This document shows positions 1 to 11,100 of a stretch of 64,000 nucleotides of DNA, piece by piece (within the stretch, counting starts at the first letter, position 1; every line of letters begins with the position of its first letter). A program made the position numbers and the translations under genes. The notes beneath the pieces were generated by a model. The model was not told the origin of the DNA. It ran no database searches and saw only the letters and a program-made list of their open reading frames with translations. This DNA comes from Phragmites australis (lineage: Eukaryota; Streptophyta; Magnoliopsida; Poales; Poaceae). The stretch lies in NCBI RefSeq assembly GCF_958298935.1, contig NC_084927.1, forward strand, positions 36,522,501-36,586,500. Direction: 5' to 3'.

Positions 1-393
1 GCCTCCGCCGCCCGAGTCGAGCGCCGAGCCGATGATAGCGCCGGCGGCCAGCCCTCCCACCGCGCCGACAGCGAGCCCCGCGCCGGCACCGAGCCCGCTG
101 CGCCCCGTCCTGCCGGAGCTCTGTGGGTACGCGTAGCCGGGGGCCGGCTGCTGCGCCGGGTAGCCGTACGCCCCGGCGGGGGGCGGCGGGTGGCCCTGGC
201 CGTAGTAGTAGACGTTGTTGTTGTTCCGGCGCGGCTTCTTGAAGCCATCCGCGCACCCAAAGGCCGCGATGGCCGCCAAGGCCACCGTCGCGGCCACCGC
301 GAGGATCACGATCGCCACGGAGCTGAGGGGAGCATGCTGCGCGGTAGCACCGCTCGCAAGGTCGTGCAAGGCCTGAAGGCCCACTCGCACCAT
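1..393 (-). CDS. Gly/Pro/Tyr-rich single-pass membrane protein, partial (5' end only)
   Basis: An open frame reads leftwards from an ATG at 393 to the window edge, giving 131 residues with no stop. Residues about 24-47 form one hydrophobic helix rich in Ala, Val and Ile. A basic KKPRR patch follows, then Asn and Tyr runs (NNNN, YYY), a Pro/Gln/Tyr-rich stretch with PPPP and repeated GYPAQQ/GYAYPQ-like words, and a Gly/Ala-rich segment (GAGAGLAVGAVGG). The basic patch just after the helix suggests the Pro/Gly-rich tail faces the cytosol, but the topology is inferred. Small grass proteins with a Gly-Ala-Gly glycine-zipper-like tail exist, but I do not recognise this gene or know a function. GC content is very high, as in many grass first exons. 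No TATA box is evident within 100 bases upstream. Confidence 0.6.
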   Translation of the reverse strand, partial: MVRVGLQALHDLASGATAQHAPLSSVAIVILAVAATVALAAIAAFGCADGFKKPRRNNNNVYYYGQGHPPPPAGAYGYPAQQPAPGYAYPQSSGRTGRSGLGAGAGLAVGAVGGLAAGAIIGSALDSGGGG

Positions 394-2788
394 CGCTCTG
401 TCTCGACGAGAGGCCGGCGAGAGCTAGAGAAGAGAAGGTAGAAAGCTGCGTGAAATGGCACGCACGGTTGGCCTGGAATGACAACAGAAGGGAGATACGA
501 AGGGAAACTTTGCCGCGACCGCGATTGGCTGGTAAGGTCATAGTCTTCTCACCTCTCCGGCTGACGTGGGACCTATTTTATTAATAAAAATAAAATAATT
601 AGAAGTAAAATTGGTGGATAATATTTTTCTTTTTTTATCACATTTGAAATCAAATTTCGGTATTACTTATGACATATTTATTCAACTGTATTTCTATAGC
701 ACATTAATATCCCTATACATTAAGTTTATATTCGATGTTAACACTTCTCATATTTATATTTTTATTATAACATATAAATACTTAACTAAGTATATGGAGA
801 CTGTGGCCTTACGAAGGACGACAGAAAGGGTTTTAAAAAAAACATCGCCTTTGAGGATTGAGACCTCAACTTCGTAAGGACTTTTCTACTCGAACTCGCT
901 TTGGCACGCAATTGCAGCGAGGAAATTTTCAGAAGCGACTCGCAAGAAGGCTCTCTGTGTGTGCGTATTTATTGGCATAAACATCACGTTGGAATCCGGA
1001 TGGATAACAACAAAATCCAGTCAATTACTTGGATGAGGACTCGTCCAGTCTCTTCGGGGATAAGTTTCCTGATCGATTTCGTTGAATACTGCGCATAAAC
1101 AACGCGAAGTTTCAGGCTACAAACCCCTTTGCAGGATCATGACTGGGAATATGGAATTACCACTATCGCCGATGGTAACGAAGGGTCATAGGGATTAAAA
1201 GTTGGCTCCATGCTTTGTCAACACCACGTATACATGTGCAATTAGCTGCAGCAAAGTGAGGGCTAATCGACTCGTTGTGCCATGTCCTCCCAAGTCCCAA
1301 CCTTTTCTGATCTCAAAAATAAGAAGTCCCGACCTTTTCTTTTTCTCCGAACTATGTGGAAAAGAAGGAAGATAGTCCTTGTCAAACAAGCAATCAATAT
1401 ACTCCACATATTACCAGTAAGCATTTGTTTCCGGCTAGTATCGATGGAGACAGGAGATATTTTGGGCATGTACAAAATATCAGATTTTTTATTAATATAA
1501 TTTTTATTTTCAAAAATTGTAAATATATACGTCAATTTCAGAAAATGACACATTTATATTCTTGCTGCCGTTGGACGGGTGACAAAAACTTATCATCCAT
1601 CCAACAGACCATAGGTTCAGTCGCCCAATTCGCTGTCCTCCATCGCGATCTTCTCTGGGCCACCGTTTGTTGCGTCGCCGCAACATGATTTCATGTCGCT
1701 TGAGACTGTCGCCTCCACTCAGATATAGGTTGCAACCGTTGTCAGTCAGATTTTCTTGGGACCGTTATCGCTCTACCTTCGCCACTGAGATCTATTCAGG
1801 ACCACGCCAACTTCGAGCTCTGCTGCCGGCCTAATACATAGAGCTCGTCGGCCTCACCACCGTCACATGCTCCCTAGACACGGAGCTCGCCGACTTCGTC
1901 GTTGTCGTCTATGTCGCCATCCTGCGCACCATCGCCTCGGCCAGAAGATCCGTTCAACAACCATTCAAGGTGGAGATGCAGGACATCGTGACTTCACGTG
2001 GACCTATCACTTGCTGAACGGGCATGCATATCTATAATTTTTTTAAATAAAAAATATATAAAAATCCAAAAGATTACAAACCTAGAAAAGGGCCGAGCCC
2101 ACATTCATGACATGGGTAAAACAGGAGCCAAGGCCTAGCAAATCAACGAAAAGGTCTATTTAGTCGGTCCTAGAAACCCCGCCAATTTATACCATTGGGC
2201 CTATCGTGTCACATGGATTCCAATGTAGTACATGGACCTAAGTGGGCTGCACTGGGCATTGTGTTTCTCGACATCAGTCTGCCTGACACGTCCAAGCGTA
2301 AGCATGATGTCTTGAGCCAGGGCATGTGCCAGCAGAGCAGGAGTCGTTTTGATGATGAAATGGAAGATTCCGAGGAACCGCGGCTATTGCTGACTTGTTG
2401 TTACCAAGAAATTTGGATTTTTGCAAACATAAAAATAGGCTTGGTAGATTTCTCGCTATAAAGATTGGCTTTGCAGATTTGTCATTCAAAATATTGCATA
2501 TCTAATTTTATTGCCATTAGGCGGTTTTGAAACACTATTTTAAGCTTCCTTATACATAACATGAATTGTCATAATAGCAATAAAATCAAAGAGACAATAT
2601 TTTAAGTGATAATTCTACGAAACTTAATATTTAAAGTGACAAATTTACGAAGCCTATTTGTCAAAGTGGCAAAATTCCAATTTTGTGGTTAGGAGAACTC
2701 GAAGTGACAATAGGAAGCCTCCGTTGGCGACTGGTGAGAGCTCAAACTCACTTCTAGTCAATGTTTCTGATTAGTCAAGAATGGATGC
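394..2788. other. Intergenic stretch without a recognisable gene
   Basis: An AT-rich segment (570-800) is followed by mixed sequence. The only structure seen is a 10-base perfect inverted repeat (CCTTACGAAG at 807-816, its complement at 870-879). The open frames around 1195-1690 overlap on both strands and have no recognisable domains. Confidence 0.5.
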
Positions 2789-2939
2789 GTGTTCCCGCGA
2801 AGGCTCTTAAAAGAAGTCCTCCGCTCCTTTGGACCCATAGCTATTCAGCCAGCAGAGTTCTCTGACGAGCTCAATGATTTAGCTCTGCAGCAGTTTCTCG
2901 CCAGCAAGCATAGGGTGTTAGAAAGAAGATCAAACACAG
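2789..2939 (+). other. Possible upstream exon of the receptor-like kinase (unproven)
   Basis: This open stretch encodes about 50 residues (MFPRRLLKEVLRSFG... ending ...LERRSNT) and ends at a good donor, CACAG/GTAATT. It would splice to the acceptor at 3290. It leaves one base (phase 1), whereas the membrane-helix frame of the next exon needs two, so the join is out of frame by one base. It may be a damaged exon, an exon of another transcript form, or chance. I do not recognise the peptide. Confidence 0.25.
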
Positions 2940-3290
2940 GTAATTTTTTTTTCCTCATATGTTTTTCTTTGTTCGAAGCTATTCTTAATTCAGTTAGTCA
3001 GATATTTTCATAATTCATTCGGGCATCTATTATAGGATGGTTATTAGAGTTTACAGTTTGGGGGATTCAGAACTACTTCATGTGCGAACTACTCCTAAAA
3101 TTGTGTAGTTGATGGAGTGGATTCAGAAACTCTGTCAGAAATGAGATTTGGATTTCTCCTCCATTTTTTGCGCCTTAGATCAGGAAAAAAATAAGTTAAT
3201 TTCTCGTTGCCTTGTTGGGATGGTAGCTGCTTGGTCTGCTGTACTATTTCTTTCACCTAACTTGCTTGTGTGACCTATGCCATGACGCAG

Positions 3291-4724
3291 ATACTGGACA
3301 AGCTTACGGGCTGGAATCATCACAGACATGTCGGCTGCTGTTGCAATAAGTATGATATACACTGGTACCTTGTTTGTTCTTCTTACCTTGTGGTAACTAA
3401 CTAATTTGCCGTTGCATTTCATTCTTCAGTATCCTCAGTCTCTGCAGCCGCGACAGTAGTAGTAATGATTGTTCTGATCAGACGATGCCGTGTCGTGAGG
3501 AAGAAGATGAAGAAGAAGATCGTAGCCAAAGTCATGAAGGAGATAGATAGAAGGAACAGCGAGCTGCAAACTTTCAAACCTGTGGAAGACGTGGTGATCG
3601 AGGTCGGACCGGTCGAGGAGTTCCTCAACGAGATACTCAATGAGAAGCCGATGCGTTTCAGCTCGGAGCAGCTGGCTGCCTGCACCCGGAACTACTCGTC
3701 GGAGCTGGGGTCCGGCGGCTTCGGCGTGGTCTACAAGGGCGAGCTGCCGAACGGCTTGGCGGTGGCGGTGAAGGTCTTGAAGGTGTCCATGAACAAGAAG
3801 GTCCAGGAGGGGTTCATGGCGGAGATCGGCACCATCGGCCGGACGTACCACGTGCACCTCGTCCGGCTCTACGGCTTCTGCTTCGACAGGGACACTAAGG
3901 CGCTGGTCTACGAGTTCTTGGAGAACGGTTCACTCGATAAGTACCTCTACGGCGACGAGGAGAGCACGGCGACGAGGCTGGAGTGGAGGACGCTGCACAG
4001 CATCGCCGTCGGCACGGCGAAGGGGATCCGGTACCTGCACGAGGAGTGCCAGCAGAGGATCGTGCACTACGACATCAAGCCGGCCAACATCCTCCTCACC
4101 GCCGACTTCACCCCAAAGGTGGCCGACTTCGGGCTGGCTCGGCTGGGCGAGCGCGAGAACACGCACATGTCGCTCACCGGCGGGCGCGGGACGCCCGGGT
4201 ACGCGGCTCCGGAGCTGTGGATGGCGCTGCCGGCCACCGAGAAGTGCGACGTGTACAGCTTCGGTATGGTGCTGTTCGAGATCCTGGGGCGGCGCCGGAA
4301 CTATGACGCCTGCCAGGGCGAGAGCCGGGAGTGGTTCCCCAGGTGGGTATGGGAAAAGTACGAACAGGGCGACATGGAGTGCATCCTGCTCGACGCCAAG
4401 ATCGGGGAGGCGGACAGAGAGAAAGCGCATATGATGTGCAAGGTGGCGTTGTGGTGCGTGCAGTTCCAGCCGTCTGCGCGGCCGACGATGAGCAGCGTGG
4501 TGCGGATGCTGGAGGGGGAGATGGCCATCGTCCCGCCGGTGAACCCTTTCCACTACGTGATGCACAGCGGCGGCGGCTCAACTAGCTCGGGGATGTGGAG
4601 CGGCACGTACCTGAGCAGCAGGGACACCGCCGGCAGAGACAGTGAGCTCTCAGTAAGTCCTGCTGCCAAGTCGACTGACGCGATAATTGAAGATGTCGAG
4701 TCGACGGATGCGTCGAAGAAATAG
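3291..4724 (+). CDS. LRK10-like receptor-like Ser/Thr kinase (membrane helix plus complete kinase domain)
   Basis: Two exons, 3291-3349 and 3430-4724, join in phase across an 80-base GT-AG intron. The first encodes a short stretch leading into a hydrophobic helix (AGIITDMSAAVAIISSVSAA...), the second the rest of the helix, a basic stop-transfer run (RRCRVVRKKMKKK) and the kinase. Counting from the Met at 3465, the P-loop GSGGFG is at residues 82-87, the ATP-binding Lys near 103, the alpha-C Glu near 120, HYDIKP at 201-206, DFG at 221-223 and APE at 248-250. HYD replaces HRD, so this is a non-RD kinase, as is usual in the LRK10L/rust-resistance-kinase-Lr10 group. The Ser-rich tail ends at TAG 4724. 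No extracellular cysteine-rich (GUB_WAK) domain can be read upstream. Either its exons are lost or the protein starts at Met 3328 (438 residues). Two damaged paralogues lie just downstream. Kinase assignment is sure; whether the receptor is functional is not. Confidence 0.8.
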
Positions 4725-5009
4725 AGTTTGGACACATTTGTTATCGCACGTGGCAGCACTGTTGTCTTCACTGCTTGTACAGGGAGAGACCAAGTTTTGC
4801 AAATTGGTATAGATTTATGTCTTCACTACGAAGCATGACAAGGGCATGTATTGTACAGTACAAGTAATGTGATGGTATGCACCAAATGAACTCGCACTTG
4901 CTAAAATATGTTTGAAAACCAAAGCACTGTGACCATATACATCATGGTTTCAAAATAAAATTGTGATCATATACATCATTAGGCGCCGGGATGACACGTT
5001 ACGCGATTG

Positions 5010-5420
5010 GCAATGAACAGGCAAGGACCAGGAATTGCACAATTTACGTCTACCCGCTGGTAAGCGCGTGGCCTCAAGAACCATACGAACCCGTGGATCT
5101 GGTGTCTCTAGACCAAAGCGTCGCGGCAGCGGTGCCGGGCGCCAGGTGCGCGAACGGGTTGCACGGCACGGCAAGCTGGTCCTCACCCTCCAGCATCCGC
5201 ACGACGCTGCCCATGGAGACGACCTATCCTCCGGCTGGTACTGCACGCACCAAAGCGCTACCTTGCACACCCTCTCCCCCGCCGCCGTGGCGCGCGCCAG
5301 CACGCTGTCCGTGTCCCCCGCCTCGAACCGGTGCCACACCCACTGGGGTACCACTCCTGGCTCTCCCGGCCGTGCAGCCCCAGCTCCAGGTTCCTTCGCC
5401 TCCCCTGCAGCTCGAAACTT
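5010..5420 (-). pseudogene. C-terminal fragment of a second LRK10-like kinase, frameshifted
   Basis: On the - strand this reads as the last part of a related kinase: LQGRRRNLELG, then QWVWHRFEAGDTDSV, VCKVALWCVQYQPEDRSS, and in another frame MGSVVRMLEGEDQ... NPFAHLAP. These match subdomain XI and the tail of the intact copy (LGRRRN, RWVWEKYEQGDMEC, CKVALWCVQFQPS, SSVVRMLEGE, NPFHYV). At least two frame changes are needed, one near the SGCG/QWVW junction and one at DRSS/MGS. The N-terminal lobe, HYD and DFG are absent. It points the opposite way to the two flanking copies, so it is a relic of an inverted duplicate. Confidence 0.75.
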
Positions 5421-5705
5421 TGGAGCGTCTGATGATGTCCACATCATCAGAACGGATGCCAGCTGTGACGGTACCATGTTTTCTTTATTCTCTTATTTTA
5501 CGTTTTCTAACACGATTAACTCGTTGAATCCTCTAAAGAAACGGGCTCAACGTACACTGCTACTCCACGCTTCATTTTTCAAGTCAAAGGTGGTGACATC
5601 TGTGTACTTCGTTCTTGTCTCAATAGCTCAGCAGCAGCTCTCTGGTCGATTGGATGGTAAACGCTTACTCATGATCCAAAACAATACATCTTTTCTCTTG
5701 CATAC

Positions 5706-5727
5706 TTATTATTATTATTATTATTAT
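5706..5727. repeat. (TTA)n microsatellite
   Basis: Seven uninterrupted trinucleotide units between two kinase copies. Confidence 0.85.
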
Positions 5728-6162
5728 CATTTGGTGAGTTAAGGAGTATGGACCAAGAAGTTCACTTTGTCATTACGACACGTGATATGTTTTCGAGTGT
5801 GCAGGGGAAGATCATAAGTAACTGGACGCGTCCAAAGTCCAATCCATCTTTAAGAGCAGGATCAAGTGAACACCCGAATGTACATCCAAAGTCTAGACCA
5901 CCTTTCGTTGAGACTTGTTTTCTAATAATCGAAGGGAGGTGCAATCGAAGTTTTCTCAAGCAGATCCTATATAGCAACTCAATGAACTCTCTTGCTTTAG
6001 GTAAGCGACATGCGTCGTAACTCTGTCCAGTGCTTCTAATCTGCGATATCCGTGCTCTCAACTTTGACATCTTATTTCCTTGAGCAGCTGGGATCATAAT
6101 TGGGGGCATTACCGTCACCTTCGCTATAAGATTCCTCCCCAGATCCGTTCAGGTCCAGCTCT

Positions 6163-6270
6163 GACATTTCGGTGGTTCGGGGTGAAATTAAAAATAGGAT
6201 TTTATTATTAAATATAAATCGTCTAGATCTAATTTTTTCAGTTTTTTAACTAATATACACAGTATACGCG

Positions 6271-6315
<45 letters not shown>

Positions 6316-6390
6316 GTGTGTGATCTCTGGATTTTAGAGCCCGGGGCGGCCGTCCCGCTCGACCCCTCGGGTCGGCCCTGGATCCGTCGA
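6163..6390. repeat. AT-rich insertion or decayed intron with a TA microsatellite inside the third kinase
   Basis: It separates the membrane-helix remnant from the juxtamembrane coding sequence. It holds an interrupted (TA)n/(GT)n run at about 6269-6322 and a GC-rich right end (6340-6385). The paralogue has only an 80-base intron here, with donor A/GTATG. In this copy the matching position reads A/GATTC, so the donor GT is lost. Confidence 0.55.
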
Positions 6391-7301
6391 GGTGAAACGA
6401 GAATGGCAGGCAGAGCGCGCGAGGCTGGAGACCATGCAGATGCAGGCAGCGGCGGCAGGCGTGCCAATCCCGCCGGTGAACGGCGCGTACGACGTGGCCG
6501 CACCGGCTCATGGCAACCGCGTTGTCGAGATGGGAGCCGTGGACCGGTTCCTGGACGACATCCTGCGCGAGAAGCCCGCGCGGTTCACGCCGGAGAACCT
6601 GCGTGAGTTCACCCGGAACTACGCGGAGCGGCTCGGGTCCGGCGGCTTCGGCGTGGTGTGCCGCGGCGCGTTCCCGAACGGCGCGCAGGTGCCCGTCAAG
6701 ATCCTCAACAGCACCCTGGACTGGCGCGCCGAGGAGCAGTTCATGGCGGATCATCCACTACGACATCAAGCCGGGCAACGTGCTCCTCGCCGCCGACTAC
6801 AACCCCAAGGTGGCTGACTTCGGGCTCGCCAGGCTCTGCAACCGTGACAACACCCACCTGACGATGACCGGAGCGCGGGGCACCCCGGGGTACGCGGCGC
6901 CGGAGCTATGGTTGCCGCTGCCTGTGACGCACAAGTGCGACGTGTACAGCTTCGGCATGCTCGTGTTCGAGATACTCGGGAGGCGGCACAACCTCGAGCT
7001 CCAGCACGCTGCCGTGAGCCAGGAGTGGTATCCAAAGTGGGTGCGGCAGAAGTTCGATCAGGGCCGGTTCAGTGACGTCTTGGCGGCGTCAGGGATCCAT
7101 GGCGAGGACATGGAGAAGGCGGAAAAGGATGTGCAAGGTGACGATATGGTGCATACAGTACCAACCGGATGCGAGGCCATCCATGAGCAGCGTGGTTAGG
7201 ATGCTGGAAGGCAAGGAGGAGATCGCGCGGCCCGCGAATCCGTTCACGTACATGGCCAGCCTCCACATGATTTCCAGCTCGACTAGCGGCGGCAACACTG
7301 C

Positions 7302-7428
7302 CGTTTCCGGCAATTCGTCCAAAGACTTCTCGTGGGTCGTGGCACGAGAGGGGCGCGTTGATAGTAACGTTTCCGGCAATTCGTCCAAAGACTTCTCGTG
7401 GCACGAGAGGGGCGCGTGTTGATAGTAA
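7302..7428 (+). repeat. 66-base tandem duplication across a kinase stop-codon cluster
   Basis: Copy 1 is 7302-7367 and copy 2 starts at 7368. Each unit runs from CGTTTCCGGCAATTCG to a TGATAGTAA triple stop. In copy 1 small indels put the stops out of frame, so it is read through as ...VDSNVSG..., and the frame ends only in copy 2. Confidence 0.85.
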
Positions 7429-7503
7429 GGCAGATGGAAACGTGTGTATTTGTATTAACTGTTTGAATAATAATCCTACCCCTATGTACAACTAGCTATT
7501 ACT

Positions 7504-7758
7504 TACTCTAGTTCAAAATAAATATCACTCTAGATTATATGTGGTCAACTATTTTAAATTTTAACTATAAATTATTTTTTATGTATTGAGTTTAGATACT
7601 TGAAAATAACACGAGTATGCTTGTCTCGAAAAGTATTTTCATAATAATATTTTTTTTATGTTTTATCAATATATTATAACAAAAAGTAATAATCAAAGTT
7701 GTATTTTAAGGACCACGTTATCATCTAAAATGACACTTATTTAGGACTAAAGGGAGTA
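7504..7758. mobile_element. Stowaway-like MITE
   Basis: The ends TACTCTAGTTCAAAATAAAT and, reversed, TACTCCCTTTAGTCCTAAAT are imperfect terminal inverted repeats of the CTCCCTCCGT... type bounded by TA. The interior is AT-rich and non-coding. Confidence 0.7.
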
Positions 7759-7790
7759 CTAAAGTAGTGTAGTTATTCTATTTGTTGTGA

Positions 7791-7879
7791 TTAGAAGTTA
7801 AAAGAGTGGTTCATAGGCTGACCCGCAAAGTTTGTCCCAATTATTTAGTGTTCACGTTACTCAGGCTAGAGGTAACGGT
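7791..7879 (+). repeat. Copy 1 of a ~90-base diverged direct duplication
   Basis: It begins TTAGAAGTTAAAAGAG, includes GACCCGCAAAGTTTGTCCCA and ends near GGTAACGGT. It matches 15284-15373, just upstream of the KAKU4-like gene, in the same orientation and with the same order of words. Confidence 0.65.
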
Positions 7880-7882
7880 TTA

Positions 7883-8125
7883 TACATTCTCCGATCATAA
7901 ATACATAATATTTTAAACAATATTTGATCAAATTTCTTAAACTTTGATCATCAATAACTTTTCAAATATTTAGTTTTATAGCATTAAAATTATATATATT
8001 GATTTGTCTTTAAAAAATAATTTCATAGTATCATAAACTTTGAATTGTATAAATATATTATAATTAAAAATAAAAAATACATATCAAAGACCATACTATA
8101 TCAAAACTTTGACTGGAGGGAGTTA
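7883..8125. mobile_element. Second Stowaway-like MITE
   Basis: The left end TACATTCTCCGATCATAAAT and the reversed right end TAACTCCCTCCAGTCAAAGT are diverged inverted repeats with TA at both borders. The interior is AT-rich. Its right TA abuts the LTR that begins at 8126. Confidence 0.6.
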
Positions 8126-11100
8126 TGGGGAAACATCCAAATAATATTTTAATTAATTATTAAATTGATCATTTAATTAATTATGACTTTAGTGATAAAT
8201 CAAAATACCGCTTCGGTAGTCTTGCGCCTAAGATCGAAACATATGTTTTTCCAACATATCACATTACAACAAGGCTTAATAAAGAATAAGTAATTTAATT
8301 ATATTACAAGCTCTTAAATATCCATAATTTCTTACAATTTATAGCAAAAGAGAGTTAGAAGGAGGCTGAAACTAATCAACTACTAGACAAAATAGAACTA
8401 TGCAGCGGAAGTTAAAACTATAAATAAAAAAAGGAGGATGGAACCATATGCCCTTAGGCTCTATCACATAAGGATGACTACCGAGTAGTTATCTACTCGT
8501 GACTACCACCACTCTCGGTGGACATGAAGTAGTCAAAGACCAGCTCCTTCTGACCGGTAGCATCTAAAAGAACAACGTAAGTACGAATGTACTCGCAAGA
8601 CTTAATCCATATTGAATACTTATAGATAACCTGACTCCAAGGATTATGAATTAGGTTGTTAACAAAAATACGACCACATGGTTAAGTAAATTTATATATA
8701 AAAGTAAAATTTGACATAAACATGTGTGAACATCTATACTTAACCAATATAATTATCTAACTCATAACCATCAATTGAACATATATGCAAAAGGAATCGT
8801 AGCAATAAAATCTGTAAAGAACCATCTCAACCCAACAACCACCTCAAACCAAATTCAAAACTCTACGACTGCTACAAATGGACAAAAGCATAGTCATGAC
8901 CGAGAGCGCTGCATTTTGAAATGTTTTTACATCCTGTATCGGGGTATAACTTACCCACAAGACTCGAGGATCATACAGCTTGAGTCACTACACAGATCCA
9001 CCTAAGGGGGTACTCGTGCCAACCTTTTCCAATAAGCGGCAACCATTTGAACCAGACATCACTTGGTGCGTAGCCCACTTAGGTTCACTCCCAAAGCAAC
9101 CTCAAGTATCTCTTATAAGCCCGCCAGCTCACACTATCACTATGAAAGCTCAAAAGATTACAGCTACAAAGGTATTCAGCTTATCTTATCATTAGATCGA
9201 CATATGGTAAGTACGGTAAATGCTAGAGCTAACTGCAAAAACGATTAGTGCTTAAACAACACAAGCGGTCTATGATGACCGAGTTTATCTCCCAACCTAC
9301 CCTGGAAACTCCATATCGGGGCAGGAGAAACACCTCTAACACCGTTCACATCTCGCATCATCCTCACTACTCAATCAAACAACAACATCAACCCAGTATT
9401 GTTATCAATGTGACAGTAATTAAAGTCTATAGCTCGTGAACGGGGTTGAACTACCGCTTAGCTTATACCGAAGAATCTATACATGGCTAAGCATTTCAGT
9501 TAACTTTTAAACTAGACCATCATTAAGTTAAATCCCGATTACAAGGGTAGGTTCATCTGAAAGTGCATCTAACCCTTACATGTGGTTTTGGTAATTAATG
9601 ACAATACATATAAACTAACAACGTTGTTGATAATTGTTAGTATGTTATTTCATAGGTGATGCATAGATGAGATATATGCATGAGCTCTAGATAAAATGGG
9701 GAAATTAAAAGTACATCAAGATGAATGAGCTCTTAGTGATGCTCATGAGAAGAATAAGAAGCTCAATAAGTTTGACAATATGCATGAAGGCTAATAAGTT
9801 ACTTGTGAAGTTCAAGTAACTTAAGGTATAAAAATTGTCAATTAAGTTTTATAGACTAACCCATATGCTTTGTGCTTGAGAGTGAGTTGAGGTTAGGATC
9901 CATAAGAAGGTATGAATTGAGTTGGTATATTCTATATACCAAGAGTGAATAACAAGATTGTATTCTATATATGATAAAGTGAATTTATTGAAATGTTGAA
10001 TACAAAATGGTTTTTTATGGCAAGACGGTGAAGGACAAGCAAGACTCGGCTACGATGGACCATCCGGTGGTGAAGGGCAAGCAAATGGCTTGTCGCCGAA
10101 GGACCAAGACAGTGGTGAAGAGCAAGTGAAGGCTTTGCGCCTATACCATGCGAGGTCACGTGAAGCTACCAGTGATTCACATCAATCACATGAAGAATCA
10201 AGAAGAAACGGAGTGATGATGATATAAAAGTTGGTAACCCTCTAAGTTCAAAGGAAAGAAGCGGTGTTTGAAGGTATTCAAACACTCAATGTGATTCAAA
10301 CGTGTTTTATCTTTGAAATTGAGTATAGGTATGCCGTACTACTAAGACGAATGCAACATGAGTTATTTTTCGTGTCTTGGTGCTCAAGAGTTTTCTAACC
10401 AACACAAAGTGAGAGTTAGCTTAAGGAGCCCGGTGCGGAAAATTTGGAAGTGTCTGAATTTGGTTTCGGAGTGTTTCTAATTTGATCCAATGTATTTGAG
10501 GTCATGAATTTAGTTAGGATATGTATCCCTCTGAATAAGATTTTCATAGAGTCCAGAATCATTGAAATTGGACTTCGGGATCAAAAAGTTATTGCCGATT
10601 TTCAGAGGGTCAGCTGTGCTGAACTCGGATACTCTGGGTTGTCTGGCGTCTCCAGGTGAAGTTTTGAGCTGAGTGATCTGTTAGGGCCTAAGTGTTTCAT
10701 CTGGATGCTCCGGATTGACCTAGAGACTCCGGGTTCCGGAGCTTCCAAGTTATACTCTAGCCAGGCTCTCGGTTACGCGTTCTAGTGCAACTCGGAGACT
10801 CTGCGTTGACCCGGATACTCTGGATCAATATAAAAAGTTGTGTAACGGCTAGTTTTTGGAGGACGTGTATAAATAACCCCTCACCCCCATCCTTTTGAGC
10901 TGCTGAAAAGGCACAAAAGATAACACATTTTAGAGCCAAAAGAAATCCTTCCCACTCTATTTTAGTGAGAGATTCGAGAAGAAAAGTGAGTTGGGTTGAG
11001 AGATTGAAAGATTAAGTGCAAGTGAGCTAAAATCCATTCTTGAGCACTCGAGTTCATCGACAACAAGTTCATCGTCGTGTTTGTTACTCTTAGAGCTTTG

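Larger units (their letters stand above)
6089..7428 (+). pseudogene. Third LRK10-like kinase, with an internal kinase deletion and frameshifts
   Basis: A membrane-helix remnant (AGIIIGGITVTFAI, 6089-6130) is followed by a non-coding insertion, then a kinase start from about 6391: juxtamembrane, GSGGFG P-loop and VKIL Lys motif. At 6746-6751 the frame jumps from FMA directly to IIHYDIKPGNVLL. Subdomains III to VIa, about 79 residues in the intact copy, are missing and the frame changes. DFG, GYAAPE and DVYSFGM follow in the second frame. A second shift near 7120 leads to MCKVTIWCIQYQPDARPSMSSVVRML in a third frame. The tail ends in a tandemly duplicated stretch. Without alpha-C and the catalytic-loop approach, no active kinase could be made. 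Confidence 0.85.

Noticed and set aside
3930..4565. 211-residue - strand open frame opposite the kinase
   Set aside because: Shadow of the GC-rich kinase coding sequence on the other strand.
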